From CAZAFM01 sp964484395 (GTDB taxonomy: Bacteria; Campylobacterota; Campylobacteria; Campylobacterales; CAZAFM01), in NCBI GenBank assembly GCA_964484395.1, contig CAZAFM010000052.1, positions 1-16,754 on the forward strand: DNA of 16,754 bases, given 5' to 3'. The notes under the pieces were generated by a model, which did no database searches, had not been told where the DNA came from, and was given only the letters and a program-made list of their open reading frames with translations. This document shows positions 7,793 through 13,838 of this stretch, piece after piece (the first letter of the stretch is position 1; each line of letters begins with the position of its first letter). Position numbers and translations under genes: made by a program.

Positions 7793-8637
7793 TATCTATC
7801 CATAAAAAGCTTAGAAAGCTCTATGTATGGGTTTTGGTCTGTATAGATTTTTCTATATCTAAATCCATATCTATTTAGTTCAGAAAAAAGCCTACTATCA
7901 AGCTCTAAAGAGAGTCTTTTGTACTCTTTTATAGCTTTTTGGTTTAGTTCACCCTCTGTTGTTATGGTAGTGTTTAGATCTCTAAATACCTCATTTCCTA
8001 AGGATTTTGGTTCCTCTTCAAACCTATCTCTTACTATCAAGGGTACTATCTCATGCTTTTGTGAGGCAGCTTTTAGTTTTGGTGGAGTAAAGAAGTCTCC
8101 TAGAAGAAATATAAGGGATCTCTTTCTTATCTTATGCAGAAGCTTATCAAGTCTATTTGGGTCATTTTTGGAGCCAAAAAGAGGAGTTGTTGTGACTTTT
8201 AAGAGCATATTTTCTACCCCCATAAGTGAGTTAGTTTTATAAAGCTTTAGGTCACTATTGCAAAAAAGCCCATACTCAAAACAATCTCTATTCTTAAGAG
8301 CGCTATATCCAATAATAGTAGCTATTTCTGCTATGAACTCCTTTTTTGATATAGTTGTCCCAAACTCCACAGAGCCTTCTTGCATAAAGATACAAACTAT
8401 ATTTAACTCTCTTTCTTGTTTGTAGATGTTTACAAAGATTTTTTGTAGCTTCGCAGTTGTAGACCAATTAATAGACCTTATATCATCACCACTTTGATAC
8501 TCTCTAACCTCTGCAAAGTCAAAACCCTCACCAAAATATGATGATAGATTTAGCCCTGCGTTTTCACTAAAGACCCTCTTTTTTGTTTTTATGTTTAGAG
8601 CTTTTGCTCTTTTTATGGTATTTCTATCTTCTTGCAT
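7792..8637 (-). CDS. DUF58 domain protein of MoxR/Bat operon
   Basis: The 281-residue soluble protein carries the family core FDFAEVREYQSGDDIRSINW (39-58) followed by TTAK, diagnostic of DUF58 proteins encoded next to MoxR ATPases. After it comes a VWA-like fold, but the expected D-x-S-G-S-M metal motif reads M85-Q-E87-G-S89-V. The key Asp is therefore missing, while the following FG (92-93) and a later GD (180-181) are kept. DUF58 proteins are thought to be clients or adaptors of MoxR chaperones. The ATG at 8637 lies inside the end of the MoxR gene (25-base overlap), a typical coupling arrangement. The family call is firm; the molecular role is inferred. Confidence 0.85.
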   Translation of the reverse strand: MQEDRNTIKRAKALNIKTKKRVFSENAGLNLSSYFGEGFDFAEVREYQSGDDIRSINWSTTAKLQKIFVNIYKQERELNIVCIFMQEGSVEFGTTISKKEFIAEIATIIGYSALKNRDCFEYGLFCNSDLKLYKTNSLMGVENMLLKVTTTPLFGSKNDPNRLDKLLHKIRKRSLIFLLGDFFTPPKLKAASQKHEIVPLIVRDRFEEEPKSLGNEVFRDLNTTITTEGELNQKAIKEYKRLSLELDSRLFSELNRYGFRYRKIYTDQNPYIELSKLFMDR

Positions 8638-9557
8638 ATCTTATCTAGTATCTCATCACTACTTATCTCTTCAGCCATCGCCTCATAGCTAAGCACTAGC
8701 CTGTGTCTTAGGGTTGGCTTTAGAACAAACAATATATCTTTTGGCTCTACATAATCTCTTCCTTGAAGCAAAGCCCTAGCTCTTGAGGCTTTAAAGAGTG
8801 ATATGGTACCACGAGTTCCCGCCCCATACCTCAAAAACTCTGCAACATCATCTAATCCATACTCTTTTGGATATCTAGTTGCATTTATGATTTCAACCAT
8901 GTACTCTTCAAGCTGCGTATCTATATGTATGGCTGTTAGATTTTTGAGTGAGTCTTGAAGCTCTTCTAGGGTTGCTACTTGCTCTATGTTGTTACTCTGC
9001 TTTGTTAGCATTCGTGCTATTTGAAGCTCTTCTTCTTTAGTGTTGTAGCTAATAGTTACTTTTATCATAAACCTATCAAGTTGTGCCTCAGGGAGCTCAT
9101 AAGCACCTTGAGACTCTATTGGGTTTTGTGTAGCTAAAACCAAAAAAGGCTCATCAAGCTTAAAGCTTCTATCCCCTAGTGTCACTTGCTTCTCTTCCAT
9201 CACCTCAAGTAGGGCTGATTGTACTTTAGCAGGAGAGCGGTTTATCTCATCTGCAAGTAGGACATTAGTAAAAATAGGTCCTTGCTTAATTCTAAAACTA
9301 TTCTCTTTAGGGTCATATATCTCAGCTCCTAGTATATCACTGGGCAGAAGATCAGGGGTGAACTGCACTCTTTTAAACTCTACCCCAAGAGTTTTTGCAA
9401 GTGTCTTTACTGTGGTGGTTTTTGCAAGTCCCGGCACACCTTCTATGAGTATATGACCTCTAGAGATGAGAGCTATAAGTAGTAGCTCTATCATCTCATC
9501 ATGCCCTATGATGTGCTTTTGAAGCTCTTTTTTGATGTTTTCTAGAGTGTGAAGCAC
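8613..9557 (-). CDS. MoxR-family AAA+ ATPase
   Basis: The 314-residue ATPase is the presumed motor or chaperone of the Bat-type operon and acts in the cytosol. All working parts are present: Walker A GVPGLAKT (40-47), Walker B LLADEINR (99-106), sensor 1 in ATQNPIE (N144), the arginine-finger segment QLDRF (R161) and sensor 2 in GAGTRG (244-249). Family members remodel partner complexes containing VWA-domain proteins, and the partner genes follow directly. The only plausible start is the GTG at 9557: a TAA lies immediately upstream in the same frame, and the protein begins at the usual distance before the IIGHDEMI block. That TAA is also the stop of the small secreted-protein gene, so initiation probably depends on coupling. 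Confidence 0.93.
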   Translation of the reverse strand: MLHTLENIKKELQKHIIGHDEMIELLLIALISRGHILIEGVPGLAKTTTVKTLAKTLGVEFKRVQFTPDLLPSDILGAEIYDPKENSFRIKQGPIFTNVLLADEINRSPAKVQSALLEVMEEKQVTLGDRSFKLDEPFLVLATQNPIESQGAYELPEAQLDRFMIKVTISYNTKEEELQIARMLTKQSNNIEQVATLEELQDSLKNLTAIHIDTQLEEYMVEIINATRYPKEYGLDDVAEFLRYGAGTRGTISLFKASRARALLQGRDYVEPKDILFVLKPTLRHRLVLSYEAMAEEISSDEILDKICKKIEIP

Positions 9558-9842
9558 TTATTCTACTATAGGCATATTGTCTGGATTTTCTATCATACTC
9601 TCTTTGCTCTCTTCTGCTATGCCTACCTCTTTATGTGTTGTGTAGTGAGAGTAGTCTTGTGCTTTTTGTGCGCTAAATTTCACAAATCCATCACCTTGAG
9701 TAAGAAAGTCAAAGTGTGTTGTGTTGTTAGAGTTTTTTTGGTGGCTTATATTTTTAAAGTTATAGTTTGTACTTATCATCTCACAGCAGTCATCATAAGC
9801 TAATCCTATGATTGGCAGTAGTAAAAAAAGTAGTTTTTTCAA
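9558..9842 (-). CDS. Small secreted protein with vicinal cysteines, function unknown
   Basis: I read a 94-residue protein from a TTG at 9842, preceded by AAAGGA with seven bases of spacing. A longer frame starting at 9908 would overlap the end of the methyltransferase gene and add a non-signal-like leader, so I reject it. Residues 1-15 (MKKLLFLLLPIIGLA) are a classic signal peptide, probably cleaved before YDDCCEM. The mature ~79 residues are polar, with adjacent cysteines C18-C19 as the only cysteines. The pair is not placed like a lipoprotein lipobox. The adjacent pair could bind metal or form intermolecular disulfides, but this is speculation. The stop abuts the MoxR GTG with no gap, making it the probable first gene of the Bat-type operon. 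I do not recognise the family. Confidence 0.65.
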   Translation of the reverse strand: MKKLLFLLLPIIGLAYDDCCEMISTNYNFKNISHQKNSNNTTHFDFLTQGDGFVKFSAQKAQDYSHYTTHKEVGIAEESKESMIENPDNMPIVE

Positions 9843-9871
9843 TGTGTATCCTTTAAAATTAGTTACTATGC

Positions 9872-9900
9872 ATTTTACCTTAAATATTATAAGCATACAA
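9872..9900 (-). promoter_or_regulatory. Candidate promoter for the Bat-type operon
   Basis: On the minus strand TTGTAT (9900-9895) and TAAAAT (9877-9872, preceded by AGG) are 17 bases apart, 30 bases before the TTG start of the small secreted protein. The site lies across the end of the methyltransferase gene. The -35 match is weak (3 of 6). Confidence 0.3.
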
Positions 9901-10545
9901 AATTTCAATAGAATCTTTTGTAATTTCTAAGTTTATAGCCTTCTTTGCAAGCTTGTAGTTAATCTCTCTATCTCTTTTAAACATCCCACTATATCGCAAA
10001 AAATCAACTAACGACCTAGCATCCTCAAACTCTACATCAATGGTTTCAAACTCTAATGTTATATCTAAAAAATTCTTCAAAAAAACTCTCCTAATCTCAT
10101 CGCTAGAATAGAGTGGAGAAGATGAGCCAATTTCATTATGGAAGTGCTTGAAGCTCTGTGAGCTAAAAATAGCTATAGCTACTTGGTTGGTGCGTTTTTT
10201 TATAGAATCTATTAGTGCTTCTAAATTCATACTCCACTGCAGTGAGGATGAGCTAAAGTAGCTGTAGTTACTAGGTAACCACATTGTATCAAAATCATTA
10301 CAGACACACTCAATCTCAGGTCTTCTTGGGTGCCTTTGAAGTAATGCAAAGTCCCTATCAACAGCTATGAAGCTATCTAATTCCCACTCTATAGCTTCAT
10401 AGACATAACCTGTTCCACATCCTAGGTCTACTATTTTTTTTGGTTTTTCTGAGATTTTGGATATTAGCTTTTTGGCTATGTTTTTTTGGATTTTGCTTCT
10501 ATCTATATAAAGATCAGCTCTGTTTTTTCTAATTTTATCTATCAT
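9880..10545 (-). CDS. bioC: BioC-like malonyl-ACP O-methyltransferase
   Basis: The 221-residue class I SAM-dependent methyltransferase carries motif I VDLGCGTGYV and a following acidic strand VDRD that would hold the SAM ribose. Beyond the generic fold it aligns by eye with BioC: the block SSSSLQWSMNLEALI corresponds to the SNLAVQWCGNL block of E. coli BioC. LYSSDEIRRVF matches its PPDEI segment, and FEDARSLVDFLRYSGM matches its FDDALSAMRSLKGIG segment. BioC methylates malonyl-ACP so that fatty-acid synthesis can build the pimeloyl moiety of biotin. No other biotin gene is in the window. I chose the ATG at 10545 over the adjacent TTG; no strong ribosome-binding site is visible. The gene is divergent from secG and 37 bases upstream of the small secreted-protein gene. 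Confidence 0.8.
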   Translation of the reverse strand: MIDKIRKNRADLYIDRSKIQKNIAKKLISKISEKPKKIVDLGCGTGYVYEAIEWELDSFIAVDRDFALLQRHPRRPEIECVCNDFDTMWLPSNYSYFSSSSLQWSMNLEALIDSIKKRTNQVAIAIFSSQSFKHFHNEIGSSSPLYSSDEIRRVFLKNFLDITLEFETIDVEFEDARSLVDFLRYSGMFKRDREINYKLAKKAINLEITKDSIEILYAYNI

Positions 10546-10581
10546 CAACGAAAATTTATCTAAAAATCAATTAGTATCTGG

Positions 10582-10587
10582 TAAAAT
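10582..10587 (+). promoter_or_regulatory. Candidate extended -10 box for the secG operon
   Basis: TAAAAT preceded by TGG sits 35 bases before the secG ATG in the 74-base divergent spacer. No good -35 is apparent. It would start transcription near 10594 and drive secG-frr-pyrE-RDD-MFS. Confidence 0.4.
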
Positions 10588-10592
10588 CCTAT

Positions 10593-10616
10593 CCTTAAAA
10601 TTTAAGCTATTTAAGG
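10593..10616 (+). repeat. Inverted repeat covering the secG ribosome-binding site
   Basis: CCTTAAA (10593-10599) and TTTAAGG (10610-10616) are perfect 7-base complements; the right arm contains the AAGG of the secG ribosome-binding site. A competing partner TTTAAG lies at 10601-10606. The stem is AT-rich and the left arm falls about where transcription would start, so a regulatory role is doubtful. Confidence 0.25.
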
Positions 10617-10622
10617 GTTTAT

Positions 10623-10979
10623 ATGGAATCAATTTTACTTACTACACAAATAGTGCTAGCGGTTATTTTAACTATAGTTGTTCTTTTGCAAAAGAGCTCA
10701 TCAATTGGTCTTGGAGCCTATAGTGGCGGTGGAAGCAATGATACAGTCTTTGGGGCAAAGGGTGCAAGTGGGTTTTTGACAAAAGTCACTTTCACTCTTG
10801 GTTTTGTTTTTGTTGTCAATACGGTTGCACTTACTTACATCTATAACACTTCTAAAGATGATAGTGTGATAAATATGATAGATGAAAACAGTGCACCTTT
10901 AGCACCAGAGAGCACAAAGTCCCCAGCACCAAGTGCACCAAATGGTAGTGCGCCTACTCTTCCAGATACAAAAGAGTAG
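10623..10979 (+). CDS. secG: Preprotein translocase subunit SecG
   Basis: The 118-residue protein is the small SecG partner of SecYE, helping SecA-driven protein export across the inner membrane. It has two transmembrane helices (about 3-22 and 52-73). They are linked by the conserved cytoplasmic loop LLQKSSSIGLGAYSGGGSND followed by TVFGAKGASGFLTKVT, which carries the family's LLQ, GGG and FG landmarks. A Pro/Ala/Ser-rich tail (about 90-118) extends past the core, as in other Campylobacterota SecG proteins. AAGG about seven bases before the ATG supports the start. It leads the operon and is followed after 39 bases by frr. Confidence 0.93.
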   Translation: MESILLTTQIVLAVILTIVVLLQKSSSIGLGAYSGGGSNDTVFGAKGASGFLTKVTFTLGFVFVVNTVALTYIYNTSKDDSVINMIDENSAPLAPESTKSPAPSAPNGSAPTLPDTKE

Positions 10980-11018
10980 CCAAACCAAAGTGTATTAAAA
11001 ATCAAAAAAAGGATTTAA

Positions 11019-11579
11019 ATGGAACTAAATGAGATTTTTGATTATGTAAGTGAGCATATGGATAAGAGTATAGAGGCGATGAAGAGGGATTTTTCATCTC
11101 TTAGAAGTGGTAAGGTTTCAACTTCTATAGTTGAAAACATCAAGGTTGATTACTATGGTAACCCAACACCTCTAAATCAAGTTGCAAGTGTGATAGCACA
11201 AGATGCAACTACTATAGCCATAACTCCATGGGAAAAGCCAATGGTAAAAGATATAGAAAAAGCCATCCAAGAGGCAAATATAGGCGTTAGTCCAAACAAT
11301 GATGGAGAGTCTGTTAAGCTTTTCTTCCCTCCTATGACAGTTGAGCAAAGACAAGAGATAGCTAAGCAAGCAAAAGCTATGGCAGAAAAAGCAAAAGTTG
11401 CTGTTAGAAATGTAAGAAAAGATGGAAATGATAAGATTAAAAAGAGTGAAAAAGAGCTAAGTATCTCAGAAGATGAGATAAAAAAAGCACTAGATAGAGT
11501 TCAAAAACTTACAGATGAGCATATAGCCAAAATAGATGAGCTTGCTAAGAAAAAAGAGGAAGAGATACTCAAAGTATAA
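11019..11579 (+). CDS. frr: Ribosome recycling factor
   Basis: The 186-residue product is a standard-length RRF, which works with EF-G to split the post-termination ribosome. Family landmarks are the N-terminal FSSLRSGKVSTSIVENIKVDYYG block and TPLNQVASV. The PW segment ITPWEKP follows, then NDGESVKLFFPPMTVEQRQEI and the long C-terminal helix with KVAVRNVRKDGND. Domain I (three-helix bundle) and domain II (beta/alpha) both look complete. AAAAAAAGGA five bases before the ATG is a good ribosome-binding site. It sits between secG and pyrE, with only two bases to pyrE. Confidence 0.97.
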   Translation: MELNEIFDYVSEHMDKSIEAMKRDFSSLRSGKVSTSIVENIKVDYYGNPTPLNQVASVIAQDATTIAITPWEKPMVKDIEKAIQEANIGVSPNNDGESVKLFFPPMTVEQRQEIAKQAKAMAEKAKVAVRNVRKDGNDKIKKSEKELSISEDEIKKALDRVQKLTDEHIAKIDELAKKKEEEILKV

Positions 11580-11581
11580 TC

Positions 11582-12190
11582 ATGGATGTAAAAGAAATAT
11601 ATAGAAGTAAAGAGGCTCTATTAGAAGGACACTTTTTGCTAAGTAGTGGTAAACACTCAAACCACTACTTACAATCAGCAAAAGTTCTAGAAGACCCAAA
11701 AGTAGCTAAAAACCTACTAGAAAATCTTGCATCTATGATAAAAAAGAGTGGGCTTAAGATAGACACCATAGCTTCACCAGCCCTTGGTGGAGTTCTAGCT
11801 GGATATGAGCTTGCTAGTGCTTTGGGAGTTAGGTTTGTTTTTACTGAGAGGGTAGATGGAGTGATGACACTTAGGCGGGGTTTTGAAGTTTTTAGAGGTG
11901 AAAAGGTTTTTATCTGTGAAGACATAATAACTACAGGAGGCTCAGCACTTGAAGCAAAAGAGGTAGTTGAAAAGCTAGGAGCTAAAGTAGTGGGCTTTGG
12001 TGCTATAGCTAATAGGGGGCTATGCCATAGAGAGGGTAGTGAAATAAAAGCAAGCGCTCTGTGTAAGCTTCCTGATTCTCTGCCATTTTTTGCACTAGAG
12101 GACTTTATTTTTGATACATATCTACCTGATGAGTGCCCTATGTGCAAAGAAGGGAGTGAGGCGATAAAGCCAGGAAGCAGAGGGAACTAG
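11582..12190 (+). CDS. pyrE: Orotate phosphoribosyltransferase
   Basis: The 202-residue enzyme joins orotate and PRPP to make OMP in pyrimidine synthesis. The PRPP-binding loop reads FICEDIITTGGS (110-121), with the acidic pair E113-D114. Other landmarks are LLSSGKHSNHYLQ near the start, IASPALGGVLAG (63-74) and FTERVDGVMTLRRGF (87-101). The C-terminal CPMC...KPGSRG segment is found in the ~200-residue bacterial OPRT subgroup and may bind metal or shape the active site. The start is two bases after frr ends; the TAG stop overlaps the GTG start of the RDD gene, so the genes are probably co-translated. Confidence 0.95.
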   Translation: MDVKEIYRSKEALLEGHFLLSSGKHSNHYLQSAKVLEDPKVAKNLLENLASMIKKSGLKIDTIASPALGGVLAGYELASALGVRFVFTERVDGVMTLRRGFEVFRGEKVFICEDIITTGGSALEAKEVVEKLGAKVVGFGAIANRGLCHREGSEIKASALCKLPDSLPFFALEDFIFDTYLPDECPMCKEGSEAIKPGSRGN

Positions 12191-12591
12191 TGAAAATAGT
12201 CCCTTTATTTACTAGATTTAAAGCATTTTTAGTTGACTGCTTTATGATTTATACTCCTATACTCTATATTATTACTTATGCCATCTATGGTGGAGCAGCT
12301 GAGTTTAGGGAGAGTAGCTTAGCACCGGCTTTGGCTCTTGGGCTTTTTTCGATTATTTACTCTTTTTTTAATACCAAAAACTTCAAAACTCCGGGTATGA
12401 AAGCCTATGAGCTTGAGATAGTAAGAGAGAGTGATGGGAAAAGAGCTGGTTTCTTACAAGTTTTTGCTAGGTTTGTGATATTTTTTGTAAGCTATGGCTT
12501 GCTTGTAGGTATAGTCTTCCCCTATCTTAGGAAGGATAGAAAGGGTTTACAAGACCTCTTAACTCGCACCTACATAAAGGAAAAGAATTAA
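12190..12591 (+). CDS. RDD family membrane protein
   Basis: The 133-residue integral membrane protein begins at a GTG that overlaps the pyrE stop (TAGTG). It shows the RDD family signature: R9 and D16 in RFKAFLVDCF within the first helix, then two further hydrophobic segments (about 42-58 and 90-112) and a closing KGLQDLLTRTYI motif whose Asp is conserved. Roles proposed for RDD proteins vary and none can be assigned here. Position directly after pyrE is common in Campylobacterota genomes. The stop codon overlaps the proposed ATT start of the MFS transporter by one base. Confidence 0.85.
   Translation: MKIVPLFTRFKAFLVDCFMIYTPILYIITYAIYGGAAEFRESSLAPALALGLFSIIYSFFNTKNFKTPGMKAYELEIVRESDGKRAGFLQVFARFVIFFVSYGLLVGIVFPYLRKDRKGLQDLLTRTYIKEKN
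12577..12589 (+). promoter_or_regulatory. Ribosome-binding site and ATT start that decide the MFS N-terminus
   Basis: AAGGA (12577-12581), five bases of spacing, then ATT (12587-12589). By contrast the GTG at 12647 has only T-rich coding-like sequence before it and no purine-rich ribosome-binding site. Confidence 0.6.
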
Positions 12592-13726
12592 CCTAAAAAC
12601 TACCGCCTATTTTCTAGGCGCGTTTTATTTTTTCTTTTTTGCTCATGTGGGCGTGGTGATGATATATATGCCAAAAGTCCTATATGACCTAGGATATAGT
12701 GCGTTTGATATAGGAGTTTTGTACTCTATTATTCCTATTACTAGATTTATTGTTCCATTTTTTTTCGTCAAAAATGAGCTAAACAGAGCGGTTTTTCTCT
12801 CATCTCTACTAGCTTTTAGCTTGGCTTCATTTATCCTACTTTTTACTATTAAAAGCTTTTTTCTTTTTGGGCTAAATCTCTTTATTATTGGAGTCTGCAT
12901 AGCTATTATGCCTCCATATATCGAAACAATTGCTATAGGACTTCTAAAAAAAGAGCGATATGGAAGAGTAAGACTTTTTGGCTCTATTGGTTTTGCGCTT
13001 GTTGCTTTAGTGCTTAGCTACTTTGTAGATAACTACATTAGTGTAGTTCTGTTTTTAGCTATTTTTGTAACCATATCGGCTATATTGGCGTACTACATAT
13101 CACTAGCAAATGTTACACATGGGATAACAACAGAGGATCCAAAAAGTGGATTTAGGTTCAGAGATGAGATAGGTCTTTGGATAAATATATTTCTACTTCA
13201 GCTAAGCTTTGGGGCTTTTTATGGGTTTTTTACTATCTATGAGACTGAGCTTGGGTTTTCAGTGGAGATGGTTAGTTACTTTTGGATATTTGGAGTTGTG
13301 TGTGAGATAGCAATGCTCTATTTTCAGACTACGCTTATGAAGCGTTTTTCGCTTATGGCACTCATAAAATTTTCATCATTTGCAACAGCTATTAGGTGGC
13401 TTATGCTCTATGCGTATGGAGATGATATGGTAATGGTTTTTATCTCACAGAGCTTTCATGCTCTATCATTTGCACTTTTTCACTCAGCAGTTATTAGCTA
13501 CCTCTTTGCCCACTATGAAAAAAAGAAGCTAGCTCAGCAGTTCTACTATGGTATAGCTTATGGCTTAGGGATGTTTGCAGGAAGCATATTTGCAGGGGCT
13601 ATATATGGTGAGTATATATTTTTGATAGCTGCTGGTATTGCATTTTTATCATTCCTAGCTCTATATATCAAGCCAAAAAGGCTTGCCAAGGATGTCCCTT
13701 CCGTAGAAAAAAGTAAGAACACTTGA
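12587..13726 (+). CDS. MFS_1-like transporter, probable ATT start
   Basis: The 379-residue protein is a 12-helix major facilitator of the MFS_1-like type, with Gly-rich helix junctions and the basic loop KKERYGRVRLFGSIG (motif-A-like region between the early helices). Substrate unknown. In this frame the first ATG/GTG/TTG after the upstream stop (12575-12577) is GTG at 12647, which would remove most of helix 1. Reading from ATT at 12587 gives MNLKTTAYFLGAFYFF and so on, a complete first helix. AAGGA at 12577-12581 lies five bases upstream, and the ATT overlaps the RDD stop (ATTAA), like the other coupled junctions of this operon. ATT is a rare but known start (infC is the classic case). If initiation is instead at 12647 the protein is 359 residues. 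The transporter call is firm; the start is inference. Confidence 0.82.
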   Translation: MNLKTTAYFLGAFYFFFFAHVGVVMIYMPKVLYDLGYSAFDIGVLYSIIPITRFIVPFFFVKNELNRAVFLSSLLAFSLASFILLFTIKSFFLFGLNLFIIGVCIAIMPPYIETIAIGLLKKERYGRVRLFGSIGFALVALVLSYFVDNYISVVLFLAIFVTISAILAYYISLANVTHGITTEDPKSGFRFRDEIGLWINIFLLQLSFGAFYGFFTIYETELGFSVEMVSYFWIFGVVCEIAMLYFQTTLMKRFSLMALIKFSSFATAIRWLMLYAYGDDMVMVFISQSFHALSFALFHSAVISYLFAHYEKKKLAQQFYYGIAYGLGMFAGSIFAGAIYGEYIFLIAAGIAFLSFLALYIKPKRLAKDVPSVEKSKNT

Positions 13727-13777
13727 AAGGCTAAAAGGCAAAATCAAAACACCAGAGTTTTTTAAAAGAACTGTACC

Positions 13778-13806
13778 TTGACAATCTCATTAGTTCGTAA
13801 TACAAT
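13778..13806 (+). promoter_or_regulatory. Near-consensus sigma70 promoter for the ATPase pair
   Basis: TTGACA (13778-13783, perfect), 17 bases, TACAAT (13801-13806, 5 of 6). It is the strongest promoter match in the window and unlike the -35-poor candidates elsewhere. It lies 33 bases before the ATG at 13839, which has AAGGA seven bases upstream. The rest of the 112-base spacer after the MFS gene shows no clear terminator. Confidence 0.75.
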
Positions 13807-13823
13807 ACGGAATAATTGTATTA
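13798..13823 (+). repeat. Perfect 9-bp inverted repeat overlapping the -10 box (possible operator)
   Basis: TAATACAAT (13798-13806) and ATTGTATTA (13815-13823) are exact reverse complements with an 8-base spacer. The left arm contains the whole -10 box and the expected transcription start falls in the spacer, so a bound dimeric repressor would block initiation. No regulator gene is adjacent. Confidence 0.55.
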
Positions 13824-13838
13824 ATTAAGGATTATGAT

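Noticed and set aside
9843..9908. Upstream extension of the small secreted protein to a start at 9908
   Set aside because: It would overlap the methyltransferase end and bury the signal peptide; the TTG at 9842 has a good AAAGGA ribosome-binding site.
11665..12147. Minus-strand 160-codon open frame
   Set aside because: It is antisense to pyrE, whose active-site motifs are complete; serine-rich shadow composition.
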